Source: Gordonia alkanivorans NBRC 16433
Lineage (GTDB): Bacteria > Actinomycetota > Actinomycetes > Mycobacteriales > Mycobacteriaceae
Reading direction: 5' to 3'
Assembly: GCF_000225505.1 (NCBI RefSeq)
Contig: NZ_BACI01000047.1
Span: 1 to 61,652 of the forward strand
DNA: 61,652 nucleotides
Both the position numbers and the translations under genes were made by a program. Below are positions 9,325-19,149 of the stretch, in pieces. The notes under the pieces were generated by a model. The model did not search any database. It saw nothing but the letters and a program-made list of their open reading frames with translations, and was not told where the DNA came from. Positions within the stretch are counted from its first letter, which is position 1. Each line of letters starts with the position of its first letter.

Positions 9325-10719
9325 ATGACCGCGTCCGTAACGGAACATCTTCACCACGTGAACTCTGTCCTCGGCGACGCGGTCGTCGACGACCGCGAGG
9401 CCGGCGTCTATCGCGCCAACCGTCGGATCTTCACCGACGAGGACATCTTCGAGCTGGAGATGAAGCACATCTTCGAGGGCAACTGGATCTACCTGGCCCA
9501 CGAGAGTCAGGTGCCCAACCCCGGCGACTACTTCACCACCTACATCGGCCGGCAACCCGTGGTCATCACCCGGGACAAGAGCGGCGAGCTGCACTGCCTC
9601 ATCAACGCCTGCGCCCACCGCGGGGCGATGATCTGCCGCCGCAAGACCGACAACCGGATGACCCTCACCTGCCCGTTCCACGGATGGACCTTCCGCAACG
9701 ACGGCACCCTGCTGAAGGTCAAGGACCCCGAGGGCGCGGGCTACCCCGACACCTTCGACGTCAACGGCTCACACAACCTCACCAAGGTCGCACGCTTCGA
9801 CAGCTACCGCGGCTTCCTGTTCGGGAGCCTGAACGACGACGTGCAATCGCTCGACGATCATCTCGGCGACACCCGCCTGGTCATCGACATGCTGGTGGAC
9901 CAGTCGCCGGACGGCCTCGAGGTGCTGCGCGGTTCGTCCACCTACACCTACGACGGGAACTGGAAGGTCCAGGCGGAGAACGGCGCCGACGGCTACCACG
10001 TCACCGCGACCCACTGGAACTACGCCGCCACCACCTCGCGGCGCGGCACCGGCGAGTCCAAGAACGACACCAGGGCACTCGATGCCGGCGGATGGGGCAA
10101 GTCCGGTGGCGGTTACTGGTCGTACCCCAATGGCCATCTCTGCCTGTGGACCTGGGCGGCCAATCCGCAGGATCGGCCGCTCTGGGACAAGATGGACGAC
10201 CTCAAGAAGACCCACGGCGATGCCAAGGGCGAGTTCATGGTGAAGGGTTCGCGCAACCTGTGCCTGTACCCGAACGTCTATCTGATGGACCAGTTCTCGA
10301 CCCAGATCCGTCACTTCCGGCCGATCGCGCCGGACAAGACCGAGGTCACCATCTACTGCATCGCCCCCAAGGGTGAGAGCGGCGACTCCGCACGCGCGCA
10401 CCGTATCCGCCAGTACGAGGACTTCTTCAACGCGTCGGGCATGGCCACCCCCGACGATCTCGAGGAGTTCCGCTCCTGCCAACTCACCTTCCGCGCGCAG
10501 GCTGCTCCGTGGAACGACATGAGCCGAGGAGCGCAGCACTGGCTGACCGGACCGGACGAGGTCGCCGAGTCGCTGGGCATGACCGGCGTCATCTCCGCCG
10601 GAGTCAAGAACGAGGACGAGGGCCTCTACCCCGTCCAGCACGGTTACTGGCTCGAGACGATGCGCGCTGCGGTGGCCGCCGAAGAGGAATCCGCGACCAC
10701 AGCAGCCGAGAAGCACTGA
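9325..10719 (+). CDS. benA: Benzoate 1,2-dioxygenase, large (alpha) subunit
   Basis: A 464-residue Rieske non-haem iron oxygenase alpha subunit. Rieske ligands are Cys96-x-His98 (CAHRG) and Cys116-x2-His119 (CPFHGW). The mononuclear iron site is seen in D222-G-Y-H225-x4-H230, with the bridging aspartate. It dihydroxylates benzoate to the cis-diol together with BenB and the reductase BenC. The gene leads the ben operon, with benB starting 11 bases downstream. Related substrates such as toluate or anthranilate are possible, but the catechol genes next door fit benzoate. Confidence 0.95.
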   Translation: MTASVTEHLHHVNSVLGDAVVDDREAGVYRANRRIFTDEDIFELEMKHIFEGNWIYLAHESQVPNPGDYFTTYIGRQPVVITRDKSGELHCLINACAHRGAMICRRKTDNRMTLTCPFHGWTFRNDGTLLKVKDPEGAGYPDTFDVNGSHNLTKVARFDSYRGFLFGSLNDDVQSLDDHLGDTRLVIDMLVDQSPDGLEVLRGSSTYTYDGNWKVQAENGADGYHVTATHWNYAATTSRRGTGESKNDTRALDAGGWGKSGGGYWSYPNGHLCLWTWAANPQDRPLWDKMDDLKKTHGDAKGEFMVKGSRNLCLYPNVYLMDQFSTQIRHFRPIAPDKTEVTIYCIAPKGESGDSARAHRIRQYEDFFNASGMATPDDLEEFRSCQLTFRAQAAPWNDMSRGAQHWLTGPDEVAESLGMTGVISAGVKNEDEGLYPVQHGYWLETMRAAVAAEEESATTAAEKH

Positions 10720-10730
10720 AGGGGAACGGG

Positions 10731-11270
10731 ATGACGACCACCGAGAACACCGCCGCAACAGGGACGGACGCCGGCGGGAAACTGATCACGCAGAACATGA
10801 TCGAGCAGTTCCTCTATCGCGAGGCGCGCTATCTCGACGACCGCGAGTTCGAGAAGTGGCTCGACTGTTATGCCGACGACGTCGTGTACTGGATGCCCGC
10901 CTGGGACGACAACGATCGCCTGACCGAGGACCCGCAGCGCGAGATCTCGCTCATCTACTACGGCAACAAGGGCGGCCTCGAGGACCGGGTGTTCCGGATT
11001 CGTACCGAGAGGTCCTCGGCGACCTCACTTCCCGAACCGCGCACCAGCCACAACATCAGCAACGTCGAGGTGATCGAACGGCGCGGCGACCTCGTCGACG
11101 TCCGATTCAATTGGCACACGATGTATTTCCGGTACAACACGGTCGACCCGTACTACGGGACCTCGTTCTACACCATCGACTTCTCCGGTGAACGCCCGAT
11201 GATCCGGCGCAAGACGATCGTGCTGAAGAACGACTACATCCACCACGTGGTGGACGTGTACCACTTCTGA
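10731..11270 (+). CDS. benB: Benzoate 1,2-dioxygenase, small (beta) subunit
   Basis: A 179-residue ring-hydroxylating dioxygenase beta subunit of the SnoaL/NTF2-like fold, with EQFLYREARYLDDREFEKWL and the YGTSFYTIDF and IRRKTIVLKNDYIHHVVDVYHF segments typical of BenB/XylY. It is structural and does not carry the iron. The ATG at 10731 follows GGGGAACGGG and gives the expected length. It lies between benA and the benCD fusion gene. Confidence 0.94.
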   Translation: MTTTENTAATGTDAGGKLITQNMIEQFLYREARYLDDREFEKWLDCYADDVVYWMPAWDDNDRLTEDPQREISLIYYGNKGGLEDRVFRIRTERSSATSLPEPRTSHNISNVEVIERRGDLVDVRFNWHTMYFRYNTVDPYYGTSFYTIDFSGERPMIRRKTIVLKNDYIHHVVDVYHF

Positions 11271-11324
11271 CCTTCACCTCACCAGCCCCGACCACCCCAA
11301 ACGCCGATCAAGAGGATCCCGTCC

Positions 11325-14138
11325 ATGACTGTCACCACCGATGCAGAGGCCGGCGCCGCCGCCGGCACCGCGAACACCCATCAGGTGGCGCTGTCCTTCG
11401 AGGACGGGGTCACCCGATTCGTCACCTGCCGCGAGGATCAGACCGTCGCCGACGCCTCCTACCGGCAGCGCATCAACATCCCGCTCGACTGTCGCGACGG
11501 CGCCTGCGGAACATGTAAGGCGTTCTGCGAGTCCGGCGACTACGACGGCGGCACTTACATCGAGGATGCGCTCTCCGACGACGAATCGGCACAGGGTTTT
11601 GCGCTGCCGTGCTGCATGAAGCCGAAATCCGATCTGGTGCTGCAGATCGCGGCCACCTCGGACGTCGCGAAGACACAGGCCTCGAGGTTCACCGGCACCG
11701 TCGTCGGGCTCGATCGTCTCTCGGAGTCGACGATGCGCCTGGAGATCCGGATCGAGAACCGCGGACAGTTGGCGTTCCTTCCCGGCCAGTACGTGAACAT
11801 CGAGGTTCCGGGTAGCGATGACGGCGATGGGAATCCCATCCGGCGGTCGTACTCCTTCGCCAACGGGCCACACGAGGACCAACTGGTCTTCCTGATCAAG
11901 CTCACCCCGGGCGGGGCGATGTCGACGTATCTGACCGACCGCGCCAACCGGGGCGAGGAGATCAGCTTCACCGGGCCGCACGGTTCGTTCTTCCTTCGCG
12001 AGGCCACCCGCCCGGTGCTGTTGCTGGCCGGCGGCACCGGCCTGGCCCCGATCCTGTCGATGCTGCGAAAGCTGCACGCCGACAACAGCCGTCGGAAGGT
12101 ACACCTGATCTACGGTGTCTCCACCGACACCGACCTGGTCGCGACCGACGAGATCGAGTACTTCGCCGACAAGATGCCGGGCTTCACCTGGGACCACTGT
12201 GTCTCGGACCCGGCCAGCTCGGCGACCAACAAGGGTTATGTGATGAGCCTGATCGAACCGGCTCATCTCTACGACGGCGACGTCGCGATCTACCTCTGCG
12301 GTCCGCCGCCCATGGTCGAGGCCGTGCGCAAGCACGTCGCGCAGGCCGGGATCGAACCGACCGGCTTCTACTACGAGAAGTTCGCGCTGGCCGCCAAGCC
12401 TACGGCCGCCGCGGAGGACGAGGTCGTCGGGGCCGAGACCGACGAGTCCGCTCCGGTCGTCGTGGCGGCGGCGACTGGTCGTGCGGCGGTGGAAGAGCTC
12501 CTATTCGCATCCGACGCCCGCGCGGTCGCGGGACAGCTGACGCTGCCGGCTGCCGAACTCGACAGCCGGCCGGGACCCCAATCCGGCACCCCCGACGACG
12601 ACTCGCTCGTACGCGTTGCCGGACAACAGATGTGGCGCGGCGGGATCGGCGGCCCGGACCTCGATCCCGATGACGGCGCGATCCGGCCGACGGTGTCGGA
12701 CGCGACCGGGACCGTGCGCACGATCGCCGGGCAGGAGATGTTCGCGGCGTCGGACCTCACCCAGCTACACGCTTCCGATCCCACTCCCGCGCCGGTCACC
12801 GGAACCCCGCACGACGACACCGATTCCGCCGAACCCGTCACCGCTCCGACCGTGGTCGGTTCGCAGGGTTATCAGATCGGCGAGGAACACCCGGCCATCC
12901 ACGAGTCGGACGCCCTGTTCGAGGCGCGTGCCGCGCTCGAACTGGGCGCGCTGGAACTGACCTTCGGCCGCCTGAACACCAAGCAGCTGACCGGCTACCG
13001 GTTGCTCGCCGATGCCACCGTGCCCTACGTCGACGGGGACCGGTTCGTCGATGCCGCCCAGTACACCGAGACCAACGCCGCCTTCCACGACTACCTGTTC
13101 ACGCTCACGGGCAACGACCACCTGCTCGAGGCCTACAAGGCCCTCGGGGTGAAGGGCCGGATGACCGAGGTGCTGCGCAACGCGACGTGGTGCCACCCGC
13201 TGTGCGCACAGGACCATCTCGACATCGTGTCGGCCTTCGAATCCGGCGACCACGACGCCGCCCGGGAGCTGATCGCCGCTCATGCCGAACGGTCCAAGCA
13301 GACGATGCGTCGTGCGATGGCCGACGAGATGGCCTCGCGCCGCCCGCGTTTCGTCACCCCCGGCCGCTTCGCCGGCAAGGTCGTGGTGATCACCGGCGCC
13401 GCACAGGGAATCGGTGAACAGGCCGCGCGCCGGATCAGCGCCGAAGACGGAACGGTCGTCCTGGCCGACCGGTCGGACCTCGTCGAGGAGGTCGCGCGTG
13501 ACCTCGAGTCGACCGGTCCCGGGGCGGTGTCGGCGATCGCGGACCTGGAGTCCTACGACGGCGCCGAGTCGGTGGTCCGCCGGGCCATCGCCTCCTACGG
13601 CCGGGTCGACGTGCTGATCAACAACGTCGGCGGGGCGATCAACTTCAAACCGTTCACCGAGTTCACCGACGCACAGATCCGGGCGGAGATCGACCGGTCC
13701 CTGATGACCACGCTGTACTCGTGCCGAGCTGTTCTGCCGTCGATGATCGACAACGGCGGCGGGGTGATCGTCAACGTCTCCTCCGCCGCGACCCGCGGAA
13801 TCCATCGCATCCCCTACTCGGCCGCCAAGGGCGCCGTCAACGCGATGACCGCGTCGCTGGCGATGGAATACGCTGACGCCGGTGTCCGCGTGGTGGCCGC
13901 TGCGCCCGGTGGCACCGAGGCCCCGCCCCGCCGGATCTCCCGCGGCACCCCCGAGCCGCGGAACGAGACCGAGGCGCGGTGGTATCAGGCCCACATCGAT
14001 CAGACCAAGGCGTCGTCCCTGATGAACCGATACGGGACGCTCGACGAGCAGGCCGCGGCGATCTGCTTCCTGGCGTCGGACGAGGCGTCGTACATCACCG
14101 GCACGGTCCTGCCGGTCGCGGGCGGCGACCAGGGATAG
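11325..14138 (+). CDS. benC: Fused benzoate dioxygenase reductase (BenC), FCD-like domain and cis-diol dehydrogenase (BenD)
   Basis: One uninterrupted 937-residue frame. Residues 20-105 form a plant-type 2Fe-2S ferredoxin (Cys56, Cys61, Cys64, Cys96). Residues 120-225 bind FAD (RRSYSF at 173-178), and 230-350 bind NAD(P)H (GGTGLAP 236-242, CGPPPM 325-330). Residues 360-520 are a low-complexity Ala/Asp/Pro linker with repeated VAGQ motifs. Residues 525-670 resemble the C-terminal FCD domain of GntR regulators, with N584-x3-H588, H631 and H653 in its metal-site positions. Residues 680-937 form a short-chain dehydrogenase (TGAAQGIG 690-697, NNVGG, Ser819/820, Tyr831-x3-Lys835) matching BenD. It should pass electrons to BenAB and then oxidise the diol to catechol. 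BenC and BenD are normally separate proteins. Confidence 0.93.
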   Translation: MTVTTDAEAGAAAGTANTHQVALSFEDGVTRFVTCREDQTVADASYRQRINIPLDCRDGACGTCKAFCESGDYDGGTYIEDALSDDESAQGFALPCCMKPKSDLVLQIAATSDVAKTQASRFTGTVVGLDRLSESTMRLEIRIENRGQLAFLPGQYVNIEVPGSDDGDGNPIRRSYSFANGPHEDQLVFLIKLTPGGAMSTYLTDRANRGEEISFTGPHGSFFLREATRPVLLLAGGTGLAPILSMLRKLHADNSRRKVHLIYGVSTDTDLVATDEIEYFADKMPGFTWDHCVSDPASSATNKGYVMSLIEPAHLYDGDVAIYLCGPPPMVEAVRKHVAQAGIEPTGFYYEKFALAAKPTAAAEDEVVGAETDESAPVVVAAATGRAAVEELLFASDARAVAGQLTLPAAELDSRPGPQSGTPDDDSLVRVAGQQMWRGGIGGPDLDPDDGAIRPTVSDATGTVRTIAGQEMFAASDLTQLHASDPTPAPVTGTPHDDTDSAEPVTAPTVVGSQGYQIGEEHPAIHESDALFEARAALELGALELTFGRLNTKQLTGYRLLADATVPYVDGDRFVDAAQYTETNAAFHDYLFTLTGNDHLLEAYKALGVKGRMTEVLRNATWCHPLCAQDHLDIVSAFESGDHDAARELIAAHAERSKQTMRRAMADEMASRRPRFVTPGRFAGKVVVITGAAQGIGEQAARRISAEDGTVVLADRSDLVEEVARDLESTGPGAVSAIADLESYDGAESVVRRAIASYGRVDVLINNVGGAINFKPFTEFTDAQIRAEIDRSLMTTLYSCRAVLPSMIDNGGGVIVNVSSAATRGIHRIPYSAAKGAVNAMTASLAMEYADAGVRVVAAAPGGTEAPPRRISRGTPEPRNETEARWYQAHIDQTKASSLMNRYGTLDEQAAAICFLASDEASYITGTVLPVAGGDQG

Positions 14139-14181
14139 GAACCCGAGGCCACCGGCGTCCACGGTTACCTACCATGGAGCG

Positions 14182-16866
14182 ATGATGGTCACTGCCGCAT
14201 GTGTCGGGCGGGACCGCGAGATCGACGTGTTGTCGACGCGGCTCCGCACCGTATCCGGGGCGGAACTGATCGCCATCTCCGGGAATCCGGGTTGCGGCAA
14301 GTCGACCCTCCTCACCCACCTCGTCCAGTACCACCTGGCGTCCCCGGACGCCGGCACCACGTTGTGGGCACGGGTCTCGCCCTGGCAGGCCGCCACTCCG
14401 GGTTCGCTGATCCGTCAACTTCTCCAGGACCAGCAGGTCGAGCCGGATCGCGCCGGCGATCTCGTGGACGCCCTACTCGAGGCGACGGCGTCGGATGTCC
14501 CGGTGCTCGTGGCCGTCGACGACGCCGACCTCGCCGACGAAGAGTCGCTCCAAGCGTTGGTGACGCTGATCCGGGAGCACCGGACACGTCGCATCCTCGT
14601 CGTCGTGACGACAGCTCGGCCCGGTACCCGCCTCGCCGGACAGGCCTTCGACGAGCTGCGACTCGAGGGGGTCGATGCACAGGGCACCGCGGATCTCGCC
14701 GGACAGCGCGGCATCGTGCTCCATCCCGCGATGCGGGCGGAACTGACCCGGCACACGTCGGGCAATCCACGAGACATCGTGGCCCTGCTCGACGAGGTAC
14801 CGGCCGGGACCTGGGCACGCAGTGACGCCCAACTCCCGGCCCCCGCACACGTCGTCCGTGCGGTGCGCGAGCGACTCCCGGAGTCTGGCACGCCCGCCGG
14901 CGCGCTCATCGAGGCGCTCGCGATACTCGATGTCGCCGAACCACTCTCGACCGCCCTGGCCCTCGCCGGCGTCGAGGACCCGCTGGCGGCGATCGACGAC
15001 GCGCGACGCACCGGACTGGTCACCTCCGACGGAGCGCTGACGCCCGCCGAGGTGCAGCCCCGGATCGTCACCCCCCTGGTGCGCGCCGCGATCCTCGAGG
15101 TCCTGGGGATGAAGGCCGTGGGCGCTGCGCACCGACGGGCGGCCGACGTGGTCGTCGATCCGGCGCGCCGGCTCCATCACCGGGTGGCCGCCACCCCGAC
15201 CGCCGATGCCGGTCTCGCCGACGACCTGGCCGATCTCGCCCGCATGCGCGGTGCCGACGGCGCATGGGCGGAGGCCGCCGGTCTCTACCGCCAGTCGGGC
15301 CGGCTCACGCCCGATCCGCTCGAGCGCGACACCCGAGTGACCCTCGCGGTCGATTCGCTTCTCGCCGCGGGCGATTGCACCGGTGCCGGCGCCTTGGTCC
15401 CGACGGTGGAGAGCTTGCGCGAGACACCGCTGCGCAATGCGACGCTGGCGTACCTGGCCATCCTGCGGGGACGCTCGGCGGAAGCGCAGCTGCGCCTCGA
15501 CCGCGCCTGGGACATCGTCAACGTCGATCGTGAACCCGACGTGGCCGCCCTGATCGCCCAGCGCCACGTGCTGCACAACCTCGTACGGTGCCAGGGCGCC
15601 GAGTTGGTGACCTGGGCCGATCGGGCGATCACGATGGCCGGGAGCGGGTCGGCGGCCCGCGTGGAGGCCGCGGTCATCCGTGGGCTCGGATTGGCGTGGT
15701 CGGGGCATCCCGACGCCGCCCGCGCCGAGTACGATTCGGTCTCCGAACAGATCCGGTACGGCGCGCAGGCGCAGCGCGCGATCATGGGTCGCGGGTGGTT
15801 GCAGCTGGGACTCGACGAGATCGACGCCGCCCGAACCAATCTCGAGACCGCCGTGTCGATGGCACAGTTGGGCGGTTCCACGCGGATCTCGATGTGGGCG
15901 GTGGCCTGGCTGGCACGGGTGCAGTTCCTCACCGGCGACTGGGACGAGGCCATGCGCAACGTGGAAGCCGGCCATGGGCTGGCACGTTCCAGTGGCATCG
16001 CGCTGACGACGCCGCTGCTGAACTGGACGGCGAGCCAGATCCATTCGCTGCGGGGCAACTGGGAGGCAGCTCACCGCAGTGTCGCCGAGAACACCACCTC
16101 TGCGGGCGATTACGAGATCATGCGCATCCCGGACATGCTGGCACGTGCTCAGCTCGCCGAGGCCGCGGCGGATTACGGAAAGGTCCGGCGCATCCTCGCA
16201 CCGCTGAGAACAATGTCCGAGAGCGTCCCCGCGCTGTCCGAACCCGGCCTGTGGCCCTGGGTGGACGTACTGGGGAATGCCCTTGTCCTGGAGGGTCAAT
16301 ACGACGCGGCCGACGACCTGCTCCGGGACTACGAGAAACGGTCGGAGGAACGCGGGCACCGCTCGTCGGCCGCCCGGATGAAGTACGCGCGCGGACGGTT
16401 CCTCGGTGCCACCGGCGACATACACGGTGCGCGTCGAACTTTCGAGGATGGCATCCAACTCCTCGACGGCCTCGGGCTCCGCTACGACCAGGCGCGGGTC
16501 AATTTCGCGTACGGCCAGACGTTGCGACGGGCAGGCAAACGACGCGCCGCCGACGCCGTCATCGGGACCGCCCGCGATCTGTACGTCTCGCTGGGCGCGA
16601 CGACCTACGTGGAGCGCTGCGACCGCGAGTTGAAGGCCGGCGGCCTGGCGGTCTCACGCGTCGAGAATGCCCACGCCGCGAAAGACGTCGCCGAGCTCAC
16701 CCCGCAGGAGGAGGCGGTGACCACGCTCGTGGCGCGTGGGCTCTCCAACCGTGAGGTGGCTGCCGAACTGTTCATCTCGCCCAAGACCGTGCAGTACCAC
16801 CTGACCCGGATCTACGCGAAGCTCGGACTGCGGTCACGGTCGGAGCTGGCGGCCTCGCGCCGTTGA
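14182..16866 (+). CDS. benR: LAL/LuxR-family ATP-binding activator, BenR type
   Basis: An 894-residue large ATP-binding LuxR regulator. Walker A is GNPGCGKS at 34-41 and Walker B is the VLVAVDDAD segment. The middle is TPR-like and helical. The C-terminal LuxR HTH (LTPQEEAVTTLVARGLSNREVA...SPKTVQYHLTRIYAKLGLRSRSEL) ends the protein. Corynebacterium BenR, the activator of ben genes, belongs to this class and maps next to benD, which supports the name. It starts 43 bases after benCD on the same strand, at one of two adjacent ATGs. Having both this and CatR implies dual control of benzoate use. Confidence 0.8.
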   Translation: MMVTAACVGRDREIDVLSTRLRTVSGAELIAISGNPGCGKSTLLTHLVQYHLASPDAGTTLWARVSPWQAATPGSLIRQLLQDQQVEPDRAGDLVDALLEATASDVPVLVAVDDADLADEESLQALVTLIREHRTRRILVVVTTARPGTRLAGQAFDELRLEGVDAQGTADLAGQRGIVLHPAMRAELTRHTSGNPRDIVALLDEVPAGTWARSDAQLPAPAHVVRAVRERLPESGTPAGALIEALAILDVAEPLSTALALAGVEDPLAAIDDARRTGLVTSDGALTPAEVQPRIVTPLVRAAILEVLGMKAVGAAHRRAADVVVDPARRLHHRVAATPTADAGLADDLADLARMRGADGAWAEAAGLYRQSGRLTPDPLERDTRVTLAVDSLLAAGDCTGAGALVPTVESLRETPLRNATLAYLAILRGRSAEAQLRLDRAWDIVNVDREPDVAALIAQRHVLHNLVRCQGAELVTWADRAITMAGSGSAARVEAAVIRGLGLAWSGHPDAARAEYDSVSEQIRYGAQAQRAIMGRGWLQLGLDEIDAARTNLETAVSMAQLGGSTRISMWAVAWLARVQFLTGDWDEAMRNVEAGHGLARSSGIALTTPLLNWTASQIHSLRGNWEAAHRSVAENTTSAGDYEIMRIPDMLARAQLAEAAADYGKVRRILAPLRTMSESVPALSEPGLWPWVDVLGNALVLEGQYDAADDLLRDYEKRSEERGHRSSAARMKYARGRFLGATGDIHGARRTFEDGIQLLDGLGLRYDQARVNFAYGQTLRRAGKRRAADAVIGTARDLYVSLGATTYVERCDRELKAGGLAVSRVENAHAAKDVAELTPQEEAVTTLVARGLSNREVAAELFISPKTVQYHLTRIYAKLGLRSRSELAASRR

Positions 16867-16921
16867 GAGACCGCCATCTCCGACCTCGATCGCAGGTTCG
16901 GTCGACCGCTGCGTACCTGCC

Positions 16922-17575
16922 TCAGACCGCGGCGTGCACCGCGGTGCGATCGGTGACCGGGGCACCGGTCTTCTCGACGACCGTGGCGAAGTCGACACCG
17001 GGAGCCAGTTCCACGACCTCGAAACCCGTTCCGGCGACGTCGAACACGCCCAGGTCGGTGATGACGCGGCTCACCACGCTCCGGCCGGTCAGCGGCAGGG
17101 CGCAGTGCTCGAGCAGCTTCGGCTCCCCCTTCTTGGTGACGTGCTCCATCAGCACGATCACCTTGCCGGCCCCGTTGACGAGGTCCATGGCGCCGCCGAT
17201 CCCCTTCACGAGCGCGCCGGGCACCATCCAGTTGGCGAGGTCACCGTTCATCGCCACCTGCATCCCACCGAGGACGGCCACGTCGACGTGCCCGCCTCGG
17301 ATCATCGCGAAACTGGTGGCGGAGTCGAAATACGATGCGCCGGGCAGCACCGACACGGTCTGCTTGCCCGCGTTGATCAGGTCGGGATCGACCTCGTCGT
17401 CGTACGGGAAGGGGCCGACCCCGAGGATTCCGTTCTCCGCGTGCAGGAAGATACCCGAGTCGTCGGGCATGTGGTCGGGGATCAGCGTCGGCAGCCCGAT
17501 TCCCAGGTTGACGTAGTCACCGCGGGTGAGCTCTTTCGCCGCGCGGGCAGCCATCTCGTTCCGTGTCCAGGTCAT
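16922..17575 (-). CDS. pcaJ: 3-oxoadipate CoA-transferase, beta subunit
   Basis: A 217-residue family I CoA-transferase small subunit. The catalytic glutamate is Glu47 in [10 protein letters not shown], with [14 protein letters not shown] and the terminal [15 protein letters not shown]. With PcaI it moves CoA from succinyl-CoA to 3-oxoadipate. The gene is last in the pcaF-pcaD-pcaI-pcaJ operon, nine bases after pcaI, and converges on benR. Confidence 0.92.
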   Translation of the reverse strand: MTWTRNEMAARAAKELTRGDYVNLGIGLPTLIPDHMPDDSGIFLHAENGILGVGPFPYDDEVDPDLINAGKQTVSVLPGASYFDSATSFAMIRGGHVDVAVLGGMQVAMNGDLANWMVPGALVKGIGGAMDLVNGAGKVIVLMEHVTKKGEPKLLEHCALPLTGRSVVSRVITDLGVFDVAGTGFEVVELAPGVDFATVVEKTGAPVTDRTAVHAAV

Positions 17576-17584
17576 GGTGGTCTC

Positions 17585-18367
17585 CTATACGGTCGCAGCG
17601 GTCGGGCGCTCGCGGATGGTGCGCTTCTCGATTCCCTTGCGCGAGGCCTCTTCCGGTGTCAGTTCGACGATGCGCTTGACGAAGATGCCGGGCAGGTGGA
17701 TCTCGTCGGGCCCGAGTTCGCCCACTTCGACGACCTTCTCCGCCTCGACGATCGTCGTGCGACCCGACATGGCCGCGGGAGGGTTGAAATTACGTGCGGC
17801 AGCGTGGAATCGGCAGTTCCCGGCCGTGTCGACGACGGCGGCGCGCACCAGGGCGTAGTCGGTGACGATGGCTTCCTCGAGGACCATCGGCTTGCCGTTG
17901 AAGGTCCGGACCTCCTTGGGCGGGGAGGCCTCGGCGATGGTGCCGTCGGCGTTGTACCGCCAGGGCAGACCGCCTTCTTCGACGAGTGTTCCCACCCCGG
18001 TCGGGGTGAAGAACGCACCGATCCCGCTGCCGCCTGCGCGCATACGTTCGGCCAGGGTGCCCTGCGGGGTGAGTTCGACGGTGACCTCGCCGGCGAGGAA
18101 CTGCCTGCCGAACTCCTTGTTCTCGCCGATGTAGGAGGCGATCACCTTGTCGATGCGACGCGCTTCCAGCAACAGACCGAGACCCGCACCGTCGACGCCA
18201 CAGTTGTTGGACACGATGGTCAGGTTCTTCGCGCCCTGCTCGAGGAGGGCGTCGATGAGGAAGCCGGGGATACCGGCGAGACCGAAACCGCCGACGGCGA
18301 GGCTGGCGCCGTCGGGGATGTCGGCGACGGCCTCCGCGGCCGACGCGGCGCGCTTGTCGTAACTCAT
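17585..18367 (-). CDS. pcaI: 3-oxoadipate CoA-transferase, alpha subunit
   Basis: A 260-residue alpha subunit of the family I CoA-transferase. It shows the glycine-rich SLAVGGFGLAGIPGFLIDAL motif near residues 21-40 and NNCGVDGAGLGLLL, both typical of PcaI/CatI. It partners with PcaJ. Its ATG overlaps the pcaD stop by four bases (18364-18367, ATGA). Confidence 0.92.
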   Translation of the reverse strand: MSYDKRAASAAEAVADIPDGASLAVGGFGLAGIPGFLIDALLEQGAKNLTIVSNNCGVDGAGLGLLLEARRIDKVIASYIGENKEFGRQFLAGEVTVELTPQGTLAERMRAGGSGIGAFFTPTGVGTLVEEGGLPWRYNADGTIAEASPPKEVRTFNGKPMVLEEAIVTDYALVRAAVVDTAGNCRFHAAARNFNPPAAMSGRTTIVEAEKVVEVGELGPDEIHLPGIFVKRIVELTPEEASRKGIEKRTIRERPTAATV

Positions 18368-19149
18368 TGCTGCTCCAGATGTTCGGTGAGTGCGGGATTG
18401 ATGATGTCGGGCTGCTGGGCGTTGGCCAGGTGCGCCGAGTCGGGCACGACGAGCAGTCGCCCCTGCTGGACGTTGTCGGCGATCTCCTGCAGCTTCGACG
18501 GCGGAGTGGCCGGGTCGTCGACGCCGGCGACGGCCAGCGTCGGTGCGGCGATGGACGGCAGGTCGTCCCGCAGATCCATTGCGGCGATCACCTCACAGCA
18601 TGCCGCGTAACCCTCGGCCGGGGTCGCGGCCACCATGTCCTCGTGGAACTTCCGTGAACTGCCGTAGGTACTCAGGTACTCCGGGGTGAACCAGCGCTGG
18701 ACGACGGATTCGGCAACGGCCTTGGTACCGTTCGCCCGCACCGCGGCGGCCCGGTCGAGCCACGCATCTCGCGGCGGGAGCTGTGCGCCCGTGCAGAGTA
18801 CGGCCAGCCGGTCGACCCGCTCGGGATTCCGGGCGGCGACGCGCATCATGGTCATGCCGCCGAGCGAGAGGCCGACGAGATGCGCACGGTCGATGTCGAG
18901 GCGGTCGAGTAGTGCGATGACGTCGTCGGCGAGATCGTCGATCGTGTACGGCCCCTGCGGGACCGGGGACTGCCCGTGGCCGCGGGTGTCGTAGCGGACG
19001 ACCCGGAACCGCTCCTCGAGTGCGGACAGCTGTGCGTCCCACATGCGATGTGTCGATCCGAGCGAGTTCGACAGCACGACCGCGGGACCGTCGGCGCGTC
19101 CGGAGACGACGGCGTGTACCTGCACCGGGGCGGAGGCGCGGGCGCTCAT
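18364..19149 (-). CDS. pcaD: 3-oxoadipate enol-lactonase
   Basis: A 261-residue alpha/beta hydrolase that opens the enol-lactone to 3-oxoadipate. The nucleophile is Ser95 in GLSLGG, with an acid in AGVDDPATPP, a histidine in DSAHLAN, and SLGSTHRMWD near the N terminus. The start at 19149 is chosen because it overlaps the pcaF stop as ATGA and matches family length. In many actinobacteria PcaD is fused to PcaC as PcaL; here it stands alone, consistent with a catechol-only branch. Confidence 0.92.
   Translation of the reverse strand: MSARASAPVQVHAVVSGRADGPAVVLSNSLGSTHRMWDAQLSALEERFRVVRYDTRGHGQSPVPQGPYTIDDLADDVIALLDRLDIDRAHLVGLSLGGMTMMRVAARNPERVDRLAVLCTGAQLPPRDAWLDRAAAVRANGTKAVAESVVQRWFTPEYLSTYGSSRKFHEDMVAATPAEGYAACCEVIAAMDLRDDLPSIAAPTLAVAGVDDPATPPSKLQEIADNVQQGRLLVVPDSAHLANAQQPDIINPALTEHLEQQ

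Noticed and set aside
14473..16458. A 661-codon minus-strand open frame inside benR
   Set aside because: Opposite a clear LAL regulator with Walker motifs and LuxR HTH; the translation is compositionally biased and matches nothing.
16892..16920. Hairpin GCAGGT...ACCTGC between benR and pcaJ
   Set aside because: Six-base arms with a long loop and no T-run; not strong enough to annotate as a terminator.
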